42,505 bases of DNA from Sphaerospermopsis kisseleviana NIES-73 (GTDB taxonomy: Bacteria > Cyanobacteriota > Cyanobacteriia > Cyanobacteriales > Nostocaceae), in contig NZ_AP018314.1 of the NCBI RefSeq assembly GCF_002368075.1, positions 226,382 through 268,886 on the forward strand. Reading direction: 5' to 3'. The translations under genes and the position numbers were made by a program. How positions within the stretch are numbered: position 1 is the stretch's first letter; each line of letters begins with the position of its first letter. Shown here in pieces: positions 25,433-33,816 of this stretch. The notes beneath the pieces are model-generated. The model was not told the origin of the DNA. It searched no databases and worked only from the letters and a program-made list of their open reading frames with translations.

Positions 25433-26011
25433 ATGAATACCCCAAGCCATGCAATTATAAATCTGGTGATTTTTCATCAACAATTACGCACTCAGGCAAG
25501 TCCAGCTATTATCATCGGTGCAATCCTTCCTGATATTCCCATATTTGTGTTCTATTTTTTGATGAAGTTTGTTTACCGTTTACCAGAACGGCAGATTTGG
25601 TCTGAGGTTTATTATCAACCTTTTTGGCAATTTATTGTGAGTACGTTTCATTCCATTCCTCTAGCTTTGCTGGGTGTTTTAATTGCCCATTTTGGAAATT
25701 GGCAAATAATTGAGGTTGGTTTTATTAGTATGGTGTTGCACTCTTTGTTAGATTTTCCTGTTCATAATAATGATGCACATCGTCACTTTTTTCCTTTTAG
25801 TAATTATCGTTTTATTAGTCCGGTGTCTTATTGGGATGTTAAGCATTATGGGCGCATTGCTGCTTTTGTAGAAATTTTGTTGGTTTTGGGGGCAACAATT
25901 TATTTATTTCCTGGTGTTCACACTTATTGGGGTGCGGGTTTGTTGGTTGCGGTTAATGTATTTTATTGGTTTGGCTATTTTCGGTTTTACCTGAAAAGGA
26001 AAATTAATTGA
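25433..26011 (+). CDS. Small membrane protein, possible metal-dependent hydrolase type
   Basis: Protein of 192 residues with four or five hydrophobic segments (about 22-45, 65-85, 93-108, 142-160, 165-182). Conserved-looking polar motifs are MNTPSHAIINL at the N terminus, GAILPDIPIF, and HSLLDFPVHNNDAHRHFFPF in the middle. The HS.LD...H..DAH pattern resembles the membrane-bound YdjM/DUF457-like hydrolases that start M..p.H. I am not certain of the family. A GC-rich terminator follows at once. Confidence 0.75.
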   Translation: MNTPSHAIINLVIFHQQLRTQASPAIIIGAILPDIPIFVFYFLMKFVYRLPERQIWSEVYYQPFWQFIVSTFHSIPLALLGVLIAHFGNWQIIEVGFISMVLHSLLDFPVHNNDAHRHFFPFSNYRFISPVSYWDVKHYGRIAAFVEILLVLGATIYLFPGVHTYWGAGLLVAVNVFYWFGYFRFYLKRKIN

Positions 26012-26023
26012 ATATCCCCCCAA

Positions 26024-26049
26024 CCCCCCTGAAAAAGGGGGGCTTTTTT
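26024..26049 (+). terminator. Intrinsic terminator after the gene at 25433
   Basis: CCCCCC (26024-26029) pairs with GGGGGG (26037-26042) around TGAAAAA and is followed by CTTTTTTC. Confidence 0.8.
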
Positions 26050-26379
26050 CTATTTCTGAAGCTCTCTTGCCTTTGTGTGCTTTGTGTCCTTTGTGGTTCT
26101 TTGTTTCATAATTTTGCGTAATTACTAAATTACTAATTTATGAAATAAACCGCAAAGTTCGCAAAGTTCGCAAAGTAGAAATTTTTTAAGTAATTACAGC
26201 TATTTTCAGGTAAATGAACCACATCTTGATTCAGGTTTCGCGCAAAGGCACAAAGGAGCAAGGGTGCAAAGTCAGAAAGAAATTAATTTAGAGTGTGGTT
26301 TAAATACATGAAAACTGCTGTAAAGTTAAGGCGTTGTGTTTCAGAGAGGTGGTATTAAGGGGGATGGAGTTATTGACAA
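26050..26379. repeat. Spacer with CGCAAAGTT-type repeats
   Basis: No gene. Tandem CGCAAAGTT units occur at about 26152-26177 and GCGCAAAGGCACAAAGGAGC at 26240-26259, both typical dispersed cyanobacterial repeat sequences; TTTGTGTGCTTTGTGTCCTT at 26071-26090 is the opposite-strand form. Confidence 0.7.
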
Positions 26380-27252
26380 TTACTTGCGGGCAGTTCCAAA
26401 AGCTAGACGATTTCTAGAAAACAACGAATTGCTAAAGTGTTGAATTTTTGTGATGAAATTCTTGATGATGTTGGTTTGAGGTTGTTTGTTTGGTGCTGTT
26501 AGTTGTAATACTATTTCTAGTAACCAAGGGGCTAGGTTTTGACACCAAACTGCTAAATGAGATTGCCATCCAACTAATATTTCTGATCTGTCTTTTTGCA
26601 GTCCGATGATCAGGGTTTGGGCTACTTGTTGGGGTGTCATGGGGGTAACACCGCGAAATAGTTTTAAGTCGCGCACCATGTCTGTGTCTGTGAGGGTGGG
26701 AAGTAAGGCCACAACGCGGATGTTGTGTTCTGCTAGTTCCCGTCTCAACGCTTGGGTAAATCCTAAAATGGCAAATTTGGTGGCGGAATAGGTGGCCATT
26801 GTTGGTGCTGCTACTTTACCCATGAGACTGGAAACGTTAACAATTGTTCCCTCTTTTTGGCTGGCCATGCGTCGCGCTATCAAACTTGTGAGGGTGTACA
26901 TTCCCAATAGGTTGACGGAAAGTTCTTCTTGCACTTGGGGAAGTTTTGTTTGCAGAAATGAGTTTTGGTATGCGATCCCGGCACAGTTAACTAACAGGTG
27001 TATCGGTCCGTGATTTTTCCAAATTTGGGCGATCGCAATATTCACGCTGACTGGTTGGGTTAAGTCTAAAGGAATGATTGTGGTTTCGGTTCCCAATTTC
27101 TCGATTTCTTGGGCGACTTCGGCTAATTTTTGGCGATCGCGTGCTACCAAGATTAACCGCTTTACTCCTTGCTGGGCTAATTCTAATGCGATCGCTCTTC
27201 CAATGCCACGAGAGGCCCCCGTAATTAGAGCAACTTTACCTTGAATATTCAT
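26380..27252 (-). CDS. Short-chain dehydrogenase/reductase
   Basis: Classical SDR of 290 residues. The cofactor motif TGASRGIG is at about residues 12-19, NCAG near 89-92, and the catalytic Ser and YSATK (Y155 region, Tyr-x-x-x-Lys) follow VSSLMGKVAAPTMA. The Arg in ARDRQKL after the second strand suggests NADP(H). The C terminus extends ~60 residues beyond the core with W-rich hydrophobic segments (SHLAVWCQNLAPWLLEIVLQ), which may contact the membrane or lipid substrate. GGAGGTAAAA 6 bases before ATG 27252 is an excellent Shine-Dalgarno. The substrate is unknown. Confidence 0.93.
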   Translation of the reverse strand: MNIQGKVALITGASRGIGRAIALELAQQGVKRLILVARDRQKLAEVAQEIEKLGTETTIIPLDLTQPVSVNIAIAQIWKNHGPIHLLVNCAGIAYQNSFLQTKLPQVQEELSVNLLGMYTLTSLIARRMASQKEGTIVNVSSLMGKVAAPTMATYSATKFAILGFTQALRRELAEHNIRVVALLPTLTDTDMVRDLKLFRGVTPMTPQQVAQTLIIGLQKDRSEILVGWQSHLAVWCQNLAPWLLEIVLQLTAPNKQPQTNIIKNFITKIQHFSNSLFSRNRLAFGTARK

Positions 27253-27314
27253 CGGTTTTTACCTCCAAATTTTCCGCCTTCCCTTTCTTTTCCTATCTCT
27301 GGGTAAGACGATGA

Positions 27315-27515
27315 ATGGTAATTCTATTCACACGAGATTTTTCTGTTACTCATCTGCAATACCCCTCTTTTGCTGACAAGGTAGAAATTTCTCGTTTTGA
27401 CGATGGTTTTCTCAAAACTGAAGTTCATTGGCAGAGTGGATACAGCGCATCGGTTTTACCTCTCTTTGATCCGAGCTTTTACCAGTATGTTGCCACTACA
27501 CACACTAGCAACTAA
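27315..27515 (+). CDS. Hypothetical 66-residue protein
   Basis: Short frame divergent from the SDR gene. The sequence (for example YPSFADKVEISRFDDGFLK and SVLPLFDPSFYQYVATT) has balanced, protein-like composition but no known motif. No strong Shine-Dalgarno is present before ATG 27315. It may be a real small conserved protein or chance. Confidence 0.4.
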   Translation: MVILFTRDFSVTHLQYPSFADKVEISRFDDGFLKTEVHWQSGYSASVLPLFDPSFYQYVATTHTSN

Positions 27516-27770
27516 ATCAAGGGATTGCAATATTTTTTAATAAGAATTTCTTAACAATTCTTTACAAGGTTATATTATATATGCGGTATTTTAGAGAGAT
27601 AAGGTTTTATTAATACCATGTGATCCCTGTGTTGATTCTTTGATATTTGGAGGGAGTAGGATTTTGATAGTGATTAAACGCAGATAAATGCGTCTAGATG
27701 AAGATAATAAAATATAGAAATTTGATTATTTAATTCTTTGATGTTATTTTTAATCATGTAAATACTAAAT
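27516..27770. other. AT-rich spacer, nothing recognised
   Basis: AT-rich DNA between convergent genes. I see no gene or repeat element. Confidence 0.4.
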
Positions 27771-27800
27771 ATACATCCTACGATTATCAATAGGATGTAT
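27771..27800 (-). terminator. Perfect 10-bp hairpin after the deaminase operon
   Basis: ATACATCCTA and TAGGATGTAT enclose a 10-base loop, 30 bases beyond the last minus-strand gene. On the minus strand it is followed by an AT-rich rather than pure U tract, so it is a fair terminator candidate. Confidence 0.55.
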
Positions 27801-27830
27801 ATAACCGTAATTAAACTTTAGTTGCTATTT

Positions 27831-28238
27831 TTAGTAAGATTCAAACCTTCTACTATCATAGTAAAAAGTTAGAAATACATTATCATCCACCAATATTCCT
27901 AAAATGATATCTAGGTTTTCTCGAAAATAGGGACTACCGGATTCATCATCATCTGATAAAATTGGTTCTTCTAAAATTTCTACAACAACAGCTGGCTGAT
28001 TTTTATAAGGTATTTTCCTATTTTTGAGATATTCTTTCCATTTAACTAATTGTCCAACTTCAAAAGTCTCTTTTTTGAGGAAATTTTTACACGCTGTTTG
28101 TAATTGAGTTATATATTCTTCTCCATAGCTTTCTTTCTCTGTCGCAATTTCTTCTTCATCTTCGTCAAAGTTACCAGTTTGGAGAGATTGAACCAATGCA
28201 CCTATTAAGTCTTGGTTGTTGTCTTTTTTTTCACTCAT
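27831..28238 (-). CDS. Unrecognised acidic protein, third gene of deaminase operon
   Basis: Protein of 135 residues. The N-terminal half is strongly acidic (GNFDEDEEEIATEKESYGEE). The second half looks like a small beta-rich domain: FEVGQLVKWKEYLKNRKIPY, PAVVVEILEEPI, LDIILGILVDDNVFLTFYYD. The GQLV.WK..LKN...P opening is reminiscent of small SH3-like or 'ASCH-like' folds, but I do not recognise the family. There is no signal peptide. It follows the 295-residue gene by 23 bases and is likely co-transcribed. An acidic small protein beside a toxin-type deaminase could be an inhibitor, by inference only. Confidence 0.75.
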   Translation of the reverse strand: MSEKKDNNQDLIGALVQSLQTGNFDEDEEEIATEKESYGEEYITQLQTACKNFLKKETFEVGQLVKWKEYLKNRKIPYKNQPAVVVEILEEPILSDDDESGSPYFRENLDIILGILVDDNVFLTFYYDSRRFESY

Positions 28239-28261
28239 ACGAATTATTATTTAACTCCCTA

Positions 28262-29149
28262 TCAAGAATAAGCTAATTGAGGATTTTTTGATTGATATTG
28301 TATTTTACCACTATTTTTTAATGCAGCACGATTTATTTTTCCAGGAGTAGGAAAGATGTAATTATTGTGTTGTTTGAATTCTAAGATTAACTCTGGTAAA
28401 TAGGATCTAATTCTCTTGCTGATTTTTGCTAATAACCGACTTTGACGCGATCTAATTTCTTCTTTATTTCTTACTCCCTCTACTACATAAAATGATTTAG
28501 GAGGTAATAAATTATAACTAGCGGGTACGACATCTAATAACCACCAGTTAAATAACTCACGTCTCCCTTGAGAACCTGGAAAAATGGCATAACCTTCTAG
28601 GCAATCTTCTAAAATATTTAAAATTGCTTCTACAGACTGATCATAATTAAGAACTCGAACTGCATTATCAAAAACATCTAGTGCTTCATCAAGTATTTGA
28701 AAGTTTGCTATTTCTTTCTCAATATAAAAATTACGATTTTTTGAGATAGCTTTCAATAATTCTTCGGTACTAAGCTCACTGATATGATTTTTGGTATTAT
28801 TAATTGAACTAATAATTATAGCGATAATTCTACTTGCTAACAAATTAATAATACGTTTTGGTAGCAAATTTTTTGGCTGATAGTATTTTAAAGTAGGCTC
28901 TACAACTAGAGTTAAGATTAGCGTCATCCAGAGATAGCGTAGATGAGTTAATGTCTCGTTACTATCCCGCATTGATGTTAAAACTTCATTGATAGTATCA
29001 TCAAGTGAAGTTCTTCCACTGGATTCTGGCTCATATAGTTCTGCATAATGTTCTAATTTTATTTTGTTAAATAAAACTTGGAGATGGAGAGGAATCTCAT
29101 CTGATGAAGAATTTTGAAAATTTATGGATTTTACTTTTGCCAAGATCAT
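28262..29149 (-). CDS. Unrecognised helical protein, second gene of deaminase operon
   Basis: Protein of 295 residues, mostly alpha-helical, with no motif I recognise. A hydrophobic stretch at about 72-92 (HLRYLWMTLILTLVVEPTLK) and another at 103-115 could be buried helices or weak membrane segments. The C-terminal third carries GRRELFNWWLLDVVPASYNL and then a basic tail (RSRQSRLLAKISKRIRSYLP). AAGGAG lies about 10 bases before ATG 29149. It sits between the deaminase gene (63-bp gap) and the acidic protein (23-bp gap) on the same strand. Confidence 0.75.
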   Translation of the reverse strand: MILAKVKSINFQNSSSDEIPLHLQVLFNKIKLEHYAELYEPESSGRTSLDDTINEVLTSMRDSNETLTHLRYLWMTLILTLVVEPTLKYYQPKNLLPKRIINLLASRIIAIIISSINNTKNHISELSTEELLKAISKNRNFYIEKEIANFQILDEALDVFDNAVRVLNYDQSVEAILNILEDCLEGYAIFPGSQGRRELFNWWLLDVVPASYNLLPPKSFYVVEGVRNKEEIRSRQSRLLAKISKRIRSYLPELILEFKQHNNYIFPTPGKINRAALKNSGKIQYQSKNPQLAYS

Positions 29150-29212
29150 AAATTTTTGCTCCTTTTATATTATCATATTAAGCATTATTATTCATATTAA
29201 TACTGTATGTTC

Positions 29213-29710
29213 TTATGCCTGAATAGGCGGATAGGGATAATCCCAAAATACTTGTTCTAATGGTAGGTTTATATTTGGAAATTTTTCGTTAAATTGGCTA
29301 ATAACTCCTTGACAACTTTGGCAGGGCTGTCTTTCAGTGTAAAGATAGATAGTTCCTTCTACATGAATATCATATAACTTTTCCAGAGTATCTGCAATTT
29401 CCGAGAATACTTTGTATTCTGAATCTGTATCCATTAAGTATCCACTATAAGGGTCAATTGTTGGCTCAAATTGGCCTCCTTCTGACTTTGGCTTGGGTTT
29501 TTGAGGAATGGGACTTTTGTTGCCTCCTTTAGCTGTTGCACCTACGCAAAAAACAACATCACCCTTGAGATTTATTTCAGCAACTGCAACATTGCTGTGA
29601 GGATATTCTCTTTTCAAGTATTTTGCTCTAATTTGAGCAGCAGATTTTCGCAACCTTTCCTTAATTGGATTTTCCTCTCCATCTTTAAAATTTTCTTCCG
29701 TATTTTTCAT
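29213..29710 (-). CDS. Stand-alone toxin-type deaminase (BURPS668_1122-like)
   Basis: Protein of 165 residues that looks like a cytidine-deaminase-fold enzyme. The zinc site can be read as DSEYK (D96-x-E98, E98 the proton shuttle) and RQPCQSC (C130, C133), with the first strand NVAVAEINLKG (40-50) and GTIYLYTERQPCQSCQGVIS preceding the second metal motif. The DSEYK...TERQPC..C...I.QF layout matches the toxin deaminase family typified by BURPS668_1122, normally the C-terminal warhead of large polymorphic toxins acting on nucleic acids or nucleotides. Here there is no delivery domain, signal peptide or toxin body: the enzyme is free-standing and probably cytoplasmic. First gene of a three-gene operon, divergent from the GTPase gene. 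No clear Shine-Dalgarno. Confidence 0.72.
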   Translation of the reverse strand: MKNTEENFKDGEENPIKERLRKSAAQIRAKYLKREYPHSNVAVAEINLKGDVVFCVGATAKGGNKSPIPQKPKPKSEGGQFEPTIDPYSGYLMDTDSEYKVFSEIADTLEKLYDIHVEGTIYLYTERQPCQSCQGVISQFNEKFPNINLPLEQVFWDYPYPPIQA

Positions 29711-29805
29711 GTCACGATACTAACACCAGTATGAGGTGTTATTTCCCTGATAACATAAATAATAACTCACTAATTCAGCATCCACAATCAAACAGGTATC
29801 AAAAT

Positions 29806-31713
29806 ATGGTACGTTTAAAACTCTGGCAATTGATCATCCTCATCTCACCAATAGCAATCATTATTACCTTCCTCCTCATATCCGCAGGAATGCAAATTCA
29901 CGCTTGGGGAATAAATTGGATTTGGGGTATATTTACCATTGTATTTGTAGGCTGGAGATGGTTATTAGTAAAATGGACAAAACCTGTTGTGAATCAAATT
30001 GAAAATGTCTTTGCTGAAGTCAGAAAAGAATTAGAATCTAGCAGCGATAATAATATAGATGTATCCACTGGAAAAGACAAAACCCAACAAATAGAAATTG
30101 CATTGCAAAAAGTCCTCAATGATGCTCAAAATGATCGTCCAATTTGGGAAGATTTGCAAACTTTCTGGCAAAGATGTCAAAATTTAGTAATTGCGATCGC
30201 TCAAATTTATAACCCAGAAGTTAAATATCCACTTTTAAATATTTACATTCCCCAAGTCTATGGACTTATTCGTGGTACTGTGGATGACATGGATAAATGG
30301 ATGCAAAAATTATCCCCTGTTCTTAATCAAGTTACCGTCGGACAAACTTATCAAGCTTATGAAGTTTACCGTAAATTAGAACCATCTGCACGCAAATTTT
30401 TAAAAGCTTGGAATTTCGCTAAATGGTTTTTAAATCCTGTGGCTGCGGTAGCCAAAAAAGCCAGTGAAGGTATTGGTAATCGCGCTTCTCAAGAATTATT
30501 AATTAACCTAAATCAAGTATTAAGAGAAGCAGCTTTGCGGAACTTATGCAAACAAGCAATATCCCTTTATGCAGGAACTAAAATTGAATTACCTACCCCC
30601 ACCCTACCCCAACCTAAAACCCAAACCCTGCGCGATATTCTCACCCAAGCAGAACCACCAGAAAAAGTAGAACAAAAGCCAGTTAACATTCTTATTGTCG
30701 GTAGAAATGGTGCAGGTAAAAGCAGTTTAATCAATACACTTTTTCAAAGTGAACTAGCAGCAGTTGACGTTTTACCCAGCACCGATGAAATTAAAACCTA
30801 TCATTGGCAAACAGAAACCGGAGAAATTCTCAATCTTTGTGATACTCCTGGTTATGAACAAGTAAAACGCGATGATTTGCGGGATGTAGTCATTGATTAT
30901 GCCACAAAAGCCGATTTATTATTATTAGTAACTCCGGCACTTGATCCCGCTTTACAAATGGATGTAGACTTTCTCCAAGACATTAAAAAAGAAGTCGCAG
31001 ATGTACCCATCATTACCATTGTCACCCAAGTAGATAAATTACGTCCTATCCGTGAATGGCAACCTCCATATAATTGGCAAACGGGAAATAAACCAAAAGA
31101 GATTTCCATCAGAGAAGCGACAGAATATAGAAATGAACTGTTAGGAAGATTCTCTAATTTGGTTTTCCCAATTGTTACCATTGATGTAAAAACAGGGCGC
31201 AATGCTTGGAATATAGACGAATTATCGTTAGGATTATTATCAGAAATAGATCCTGCTAAACAATTACGCCTCACCCGCTTTTTACGCAACTTAGAAACCC
31301 GCATTACCGAATCTGCGAAGATCATTGATAATTACACCTTTCAAATGGCAACAACCCAAGGACTTACCGCACTGCTAAAAAGTCCAGTTTTGCAATTTAT
31401 TTCTACCTTATCAACAGGTTCACCAACCCTTGCTTATCTGTTAGCAGAAAAAATACCCGTTGAACAATTACCGATAGTTATTGGTAAATTGCAAATCGCC
31501 TATGAACTGTTTCCCCTATTAAATACAGATAGGGAAAAATCACGCAACTTTGATTTATTATCTCTTTGGCCTTTGTTATTAGAAAATTCTGGTACACCAG
31601 ATAGTAATGCTTGGGCATTTGGTCATGCTTTAATAGAATATTGGACTCAGAATTTAACCATTGAACAAATGCAAGAAAGATTTAATTATTACATCAGGAG
31701 TCAAGAGTCGTAG
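29806..31713 (+). CDS. Membrane-anchored GTPase of the Era/EngB-like superfamily
   Basis: Protein of 635 residues from ATG 29806. Two N-terminal membrane helices come first (WQLIILISPIAIIITFLLIS and INWIWGIFTIVFVGWRWLL), then ~230 helical residues. The G domain follows with all main motifs: G1 GRNGAGKS, a Thr in the switch I area (STDEIKTYHW), G3 DTPG (LCDTPGYEQ) and G4 TQVDK. A C-terminal ~150-residue helical region ends the protein. The layout is that of dynamin-like or DUF697-type cyanobacterial GTPases that act on membranes. An upstream ATG at 29731 would start only 20 bases from the divergent deaminase gene and adds a polar 25-residue leader, so 29806 is preferred. Confidence 0.88.
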   Translation: MVRLKLWQLIILISPIAIIITFLLISAGMQIHAWGINWIWGIFTIVFVGWRWLLVKWTKPVVNQIENVFAEVRKELESSSDNNIDVSTGKDKTQQIEIALQKVLNDAQNDRPIWEDLQTFWQRCQNLVIAIAQIYNPEVKYPLLNIYIPQVYGLIRGTVDDMDKWMQKLSPVLNQVTVGQTYQAYEVYRKLEPSARKFLKAWNFAKWFLNPVAAVAKKASEGIGNRASQELLINLNQVLREAALRNLCKQAISLYAGTKIELPTPTLPQPKTQTLRDILTQAEPPEKVEQKPVNILIVGRNGAGKSSLINTLFQSELAAVDVLPSTDEIKTYHWQTETGEILNLCDTPGYEQVKRDDLRDVVIDYATKADLLLLVTPALDPALQMDVDFLQDIKKEVADVPIITIVTQVDKLRPIREWQPPYNWQTGNKPKEISIREATEYRNELLGRFSNLVFPIVTIDVKTGRNAWNIDELSLGLLSEIDPAKQLRLTRFLRNLETRITESAKIIDNYTFQMATTQGLTALLKSPVLQFISTLSTGSPTLAYLLAEKIPVEQLPIVIGKLQIAYELFPLLNTDREKSRNFDLLSLWPLLLENSGTPDSNAWAFGHALIEYWTQNLTIEQMQERFNYYIRSQES

Positions 31714-31782
31714 GGGCGAAGCATTCGGAAAATAGCCTTTTCATAAAATTGATAATTGGTCGCCCGAATGCTTCGCCCGTAC
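31710..31782. repeat. 73-bp miniature element (GCGAAGCATTCGG family, inverted copy)
   Basis: Ends GTAGGGGCGAAGCATTCGG and CCGAATGCTTCGCCCGTAC. Read in reverse complement the interior (CCAATTATCAATTTTAT...GGCTATTTT) matches the copy at 8189-8261, so this is the same element in the other orientation. It starts four bases before the end of the GTPase stop codon region. Confidence 0.85.
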
Positions 31783-31801
31783 AGGTGTCAGAATTAAGTT
31801 T

Positions 31802-31928
31802 TATCTCGTTATCTCGTTCCCAGTCTCTGACTGGGAATGCCATCCTAGAGTCTCTGACTCTAATTTAACAAAAGGCAGAGCCTTCTAAAATTCATTCCCA
31901 GACAGAGTATGATAACGAGAAAACGAGA
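31802..31928. repeat. Palindrome-chain element, copy 1
   Basis: About 127 bp bounded by TATCTCGTTATCTCGTT and an inverted form near its end (GATAACGAGAAAACGAGA). Inside are consecutive small palindromes with three-base TCT or AGA loops: CCCAGTC-TCT-GACTGGG, TAGAGTC-TCT-GACTCTA, GGC-AGA-GCC. It is almost identical to 32410-32538; the two copies flank the gene at 31935 in direct orientation. Confidence 0.9.
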
Positions 31929-31934
31929 AAAGAA

Positions 31935-32354
31935 TTAAAATATAAAATCTAAAGCTTGCTTGATAATCAATTCTTGATCTATCATATTTTGTAAAGTTAA
32001 TCCATCATAAATTCCCCCAAAAGCTTCTAAAGCAGCATTATCTAAAGCTCGATCATAAGCTTGTAACAAAATCTCCTCTAGTTCTTCTTTATGCAAATAA
32101 TAACCTCCAGCTTTGCGACGTTTGTTAACTCTAATAATTGCATCCGTCGCATTACGAATAGAAACATCCCAGGAATTAGTTGTGCGTTTTTCTGAATGTT
32201 GTTTAATTAAGTGAACTAACAAAATGACACAATAACTATAAATCTTATTAATTTTATCTTCTTTGCTCATTTCCTCTAATTCATCTATTAAATTTAGGGC
32301 AGCTTCTAAGTTGCCTGTAATAACTAATTCTCTGAGTTCTAATAATTCTTCCAT
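31935..32354 (-). CDS. DUF29-like cyanobacterial protein
   Basis: Helical protein of 139 residues opening ELRELVITGNLEAALNLIDE, then LEEMSKEDKINKIYSYCVIL, LIKQHSEKRTTNSWDVSIRN and RVNKRRKAGGYYLHKEELEE. These blocks are typical of DUF29 proteins, abundant in filamentous cyanobacteria and of unknown function; some lie near mobile DNA. The gene is bracketed by two copies of the same ~127-bp element, so it may move or have been duplicated with them. Confidence 0.75.
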   Translation of the reverse strand: MEELLELRELVITGNLEAALNLIDELEEMSKEDKINKIYSYCVILLVHLIKQHSEKRTTNSWDVSIRNATDAIIRVNKRRKAGGYYLHKEELEEILLQAYDRALDNAALEAFGGIYDGLTLQNMIDQELIIKQALDFIF

Positions 32355-32409
32355 AAATCACTGTGACATTACTAATAAATTGCTAATAAAATTAATAACT
32401 GCTCTATTA

Positions 32410-32538
32410 TATCTCGTTATCTCGTTCCCAGTCAGAGACTGGGAATGCCATCCTAGAGTCTCTGACTCTAATTTAACAAAAGGCAGAGCCTTCTAAAATT
32501 CATTCCCATACAGAGTATGGTAACGAGAAGAAACGAGA
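32410..32538. repeat. Palindrome-chain element, copy 2
   Basis: Second copy of the element at 31802-31928, in the same orientation. The main visible difference is in the first palindrome, where the loop reads AGA (CCCAGTC-AGA-GACTGGG) instead of TCT, exactly the loop's reverse complement; the end reads GGTAACGAGAAGAAACGAGA. Confidence 0.9.
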
Positions 32539-32565
32539 ATAATACTTACAAAAAAAATTAATAAT

Positions 32566-32895
32566 CTAATCATATTCCGGCTCAAGCTGTGCCACCGTCA
32601 CTGCATTAAAAGCAAAAGCAAAAACCAAAGGCATGGGACACTTAAAAACAAAGGTATAAATCACAGATAAAATGGTAATAACTACAGCCGTTATTGACCA
32701 AAATAACTCATCATTTGTTAAACCATTTTCTTCTTTAATTAATCTTAAAACATGAACCGGAATTGGTTCTGGCATGACTCCCCCAGGAGGAAACGCCCAA
32801 TAATTACCACGACGTTCCATAAATAAATCTGTCCAGCCGTTTTCCATACACCAAGCTTCGATCCATTCGATAGAATAATGATTGATCATGAACAT
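32566..32895 (-). CDS. Small membrane protein, unknown
   Basis: Protein of 109 residues. The N-terminal half is soluble with several aromatic residues (YSIEWIEAWCMENGWTDLFM, NYWAFPPGGVMPEPIPV). The second half has two hydrophobic segments (FWSITAVVITILSVIYTFVF and PMPLVFAFAFNAVTVAQL). ATG 32889 is an alternative start. I do not recognise a family; the sequence is protein-like and well separated from its neighbours. Confidence 0.75.
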   Translation of the reverse strand: MFMINHYSIEWIEAWCMENGWTDLFMERRGNYWAFPPGGVMPEPIPVHVLRLIKEENGLTNDELFWSITAVVITILSVIYTFVFKCPMPLVFAFAFNAVTVAQLEPEYD

Positions 32896-33321
32896 ACAAA
32901 TTCCATTTTTCAGTTTGAGTCGTCAATGAATATAGATTGAACAGAGATTCCTAACCAGCTAACAGATAGCTATAGAATTAACCTTAATGCCATAATAGTT
33001 AAATTAATCGAAAATTTGAGTGCAGCAATTAATGTTGCTGCTCTTAGTCAAAAGACTAGCAGGGAATAGAGATGGTTGGCAACAAAAGATAATAAACTTT
33101 ACTTGAATTAATGAATATCAATAAATGTAAATTAAAAGATGAGTATTAGCTAACTTCTTCAGGAAGAATTGATTTATCAAACTTTCGAGAGAATTTAAAG
33201 ACTCTTTCCCAGAAGACAAGAAAATCACATTAAAAAATATTAAGCAAAACCTATATCCTTCTCAAGATAATGAGGTAAACTGAAACACATGAAACATTAC
33301 AATTAGTTAAGAAGTTAAGAA
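32896..33321. other. Gene-free spacer
   Basis: AT-rich, with no gene or repeat array recognised. It presumably holds the promoters of both flanking genes. Confidence 0.4.
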
Positions 33322-33816
33322 ATGATGTATTTGCGAAAAGGTTTACCATTGCTTTTAGCGGTTATGATCTGGTGTGTAGCATTTCCAGCCATAGCGGTGG
33401 ACTGGACTCATCCCCTATCATTTAGTAATGCAGAGTTGGGAAGACATGACTTTTCAGGACAAAATTTACAAGCTGCGGAGTTTTCTAACGCTAACTTAGA
33501 AATGGCTAATTTTACTGGTGCTGACTTGCGGGGAGCGGTTTTGAGTGCTTCCGTGATGACACAAGCAAATTTACATGGAGCAGATTTAACCAATGCGATG
33601 GTTAATGAAGTAAAATTAAATGGGGCTGATTTAAGTGATGCCGTTTTGTTAGAAGCTATTTTGCTGCGTTCCGTTTTTACTGATGTTAACATCGAAGGTG
33701 CAGACTTTAGTGATGCAATTTTAGATAGAGCGCAAATTAAAGAGCTATGTCAAAAAGCTAGTGGTGTCAATTCTCAAACTGGTGTTAAAACTCGTGAGTC
33801 GTTAGGATGTCGATAA
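33322..33816 (+). CDS. Exported pentapeptide-repeat protein
   Basis: Protein of 164 residues. An N-terminal signal peptide (LPLLLAVMIWCVAFPAIAV, cleavage likely after AIA near residue 25) is followed by about 15 pentapeptide repeats of the A(D/N)LXX type (FSNANLEMANFTGADLRGAV, NLHGADLTNA, KLNGADLSDA), forming a right-handed quadrilateral beta-helix. The C terminus has a Cys pair (LCQKASG...SLGC), as in thylakoid-lumen proteins of the TL15/TL17 type. Lumen or periplasm is therefore the likely location. The gene overlaps purK by 10 bases, so the two are co-transcribed. Confidence 0.9.
   Translation: MMYLRKGLPLLLAVMIWCVAFPAIAVDWTHPLSFSNAELGRHDFSGQNLQAAEFSNANLEMANFTGADLRGAVLSASVMTQANLHGADLTNAMVNEVKLNGADLSDAVLLEAILLRSVFTDVNIEGADFSDAILDRAQIKELCQKASGVNSQTGVKTRESLGCR

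Noticed and set aside
29731-29805. Extended N terminus of the GTPase from ATG 29731
   Set aside because: Polar 25-residue leader before the first membrane helix, only 20 bases from the divergent gene; the ATG at 29806 fits the architecture better.
33408-33692. Minus-strand frame within the pentapeptide gene
   Set aside because: Regular repeats on the coding strand create a stop-free complement; it is an artefact of the pentapeptide codon pattern.
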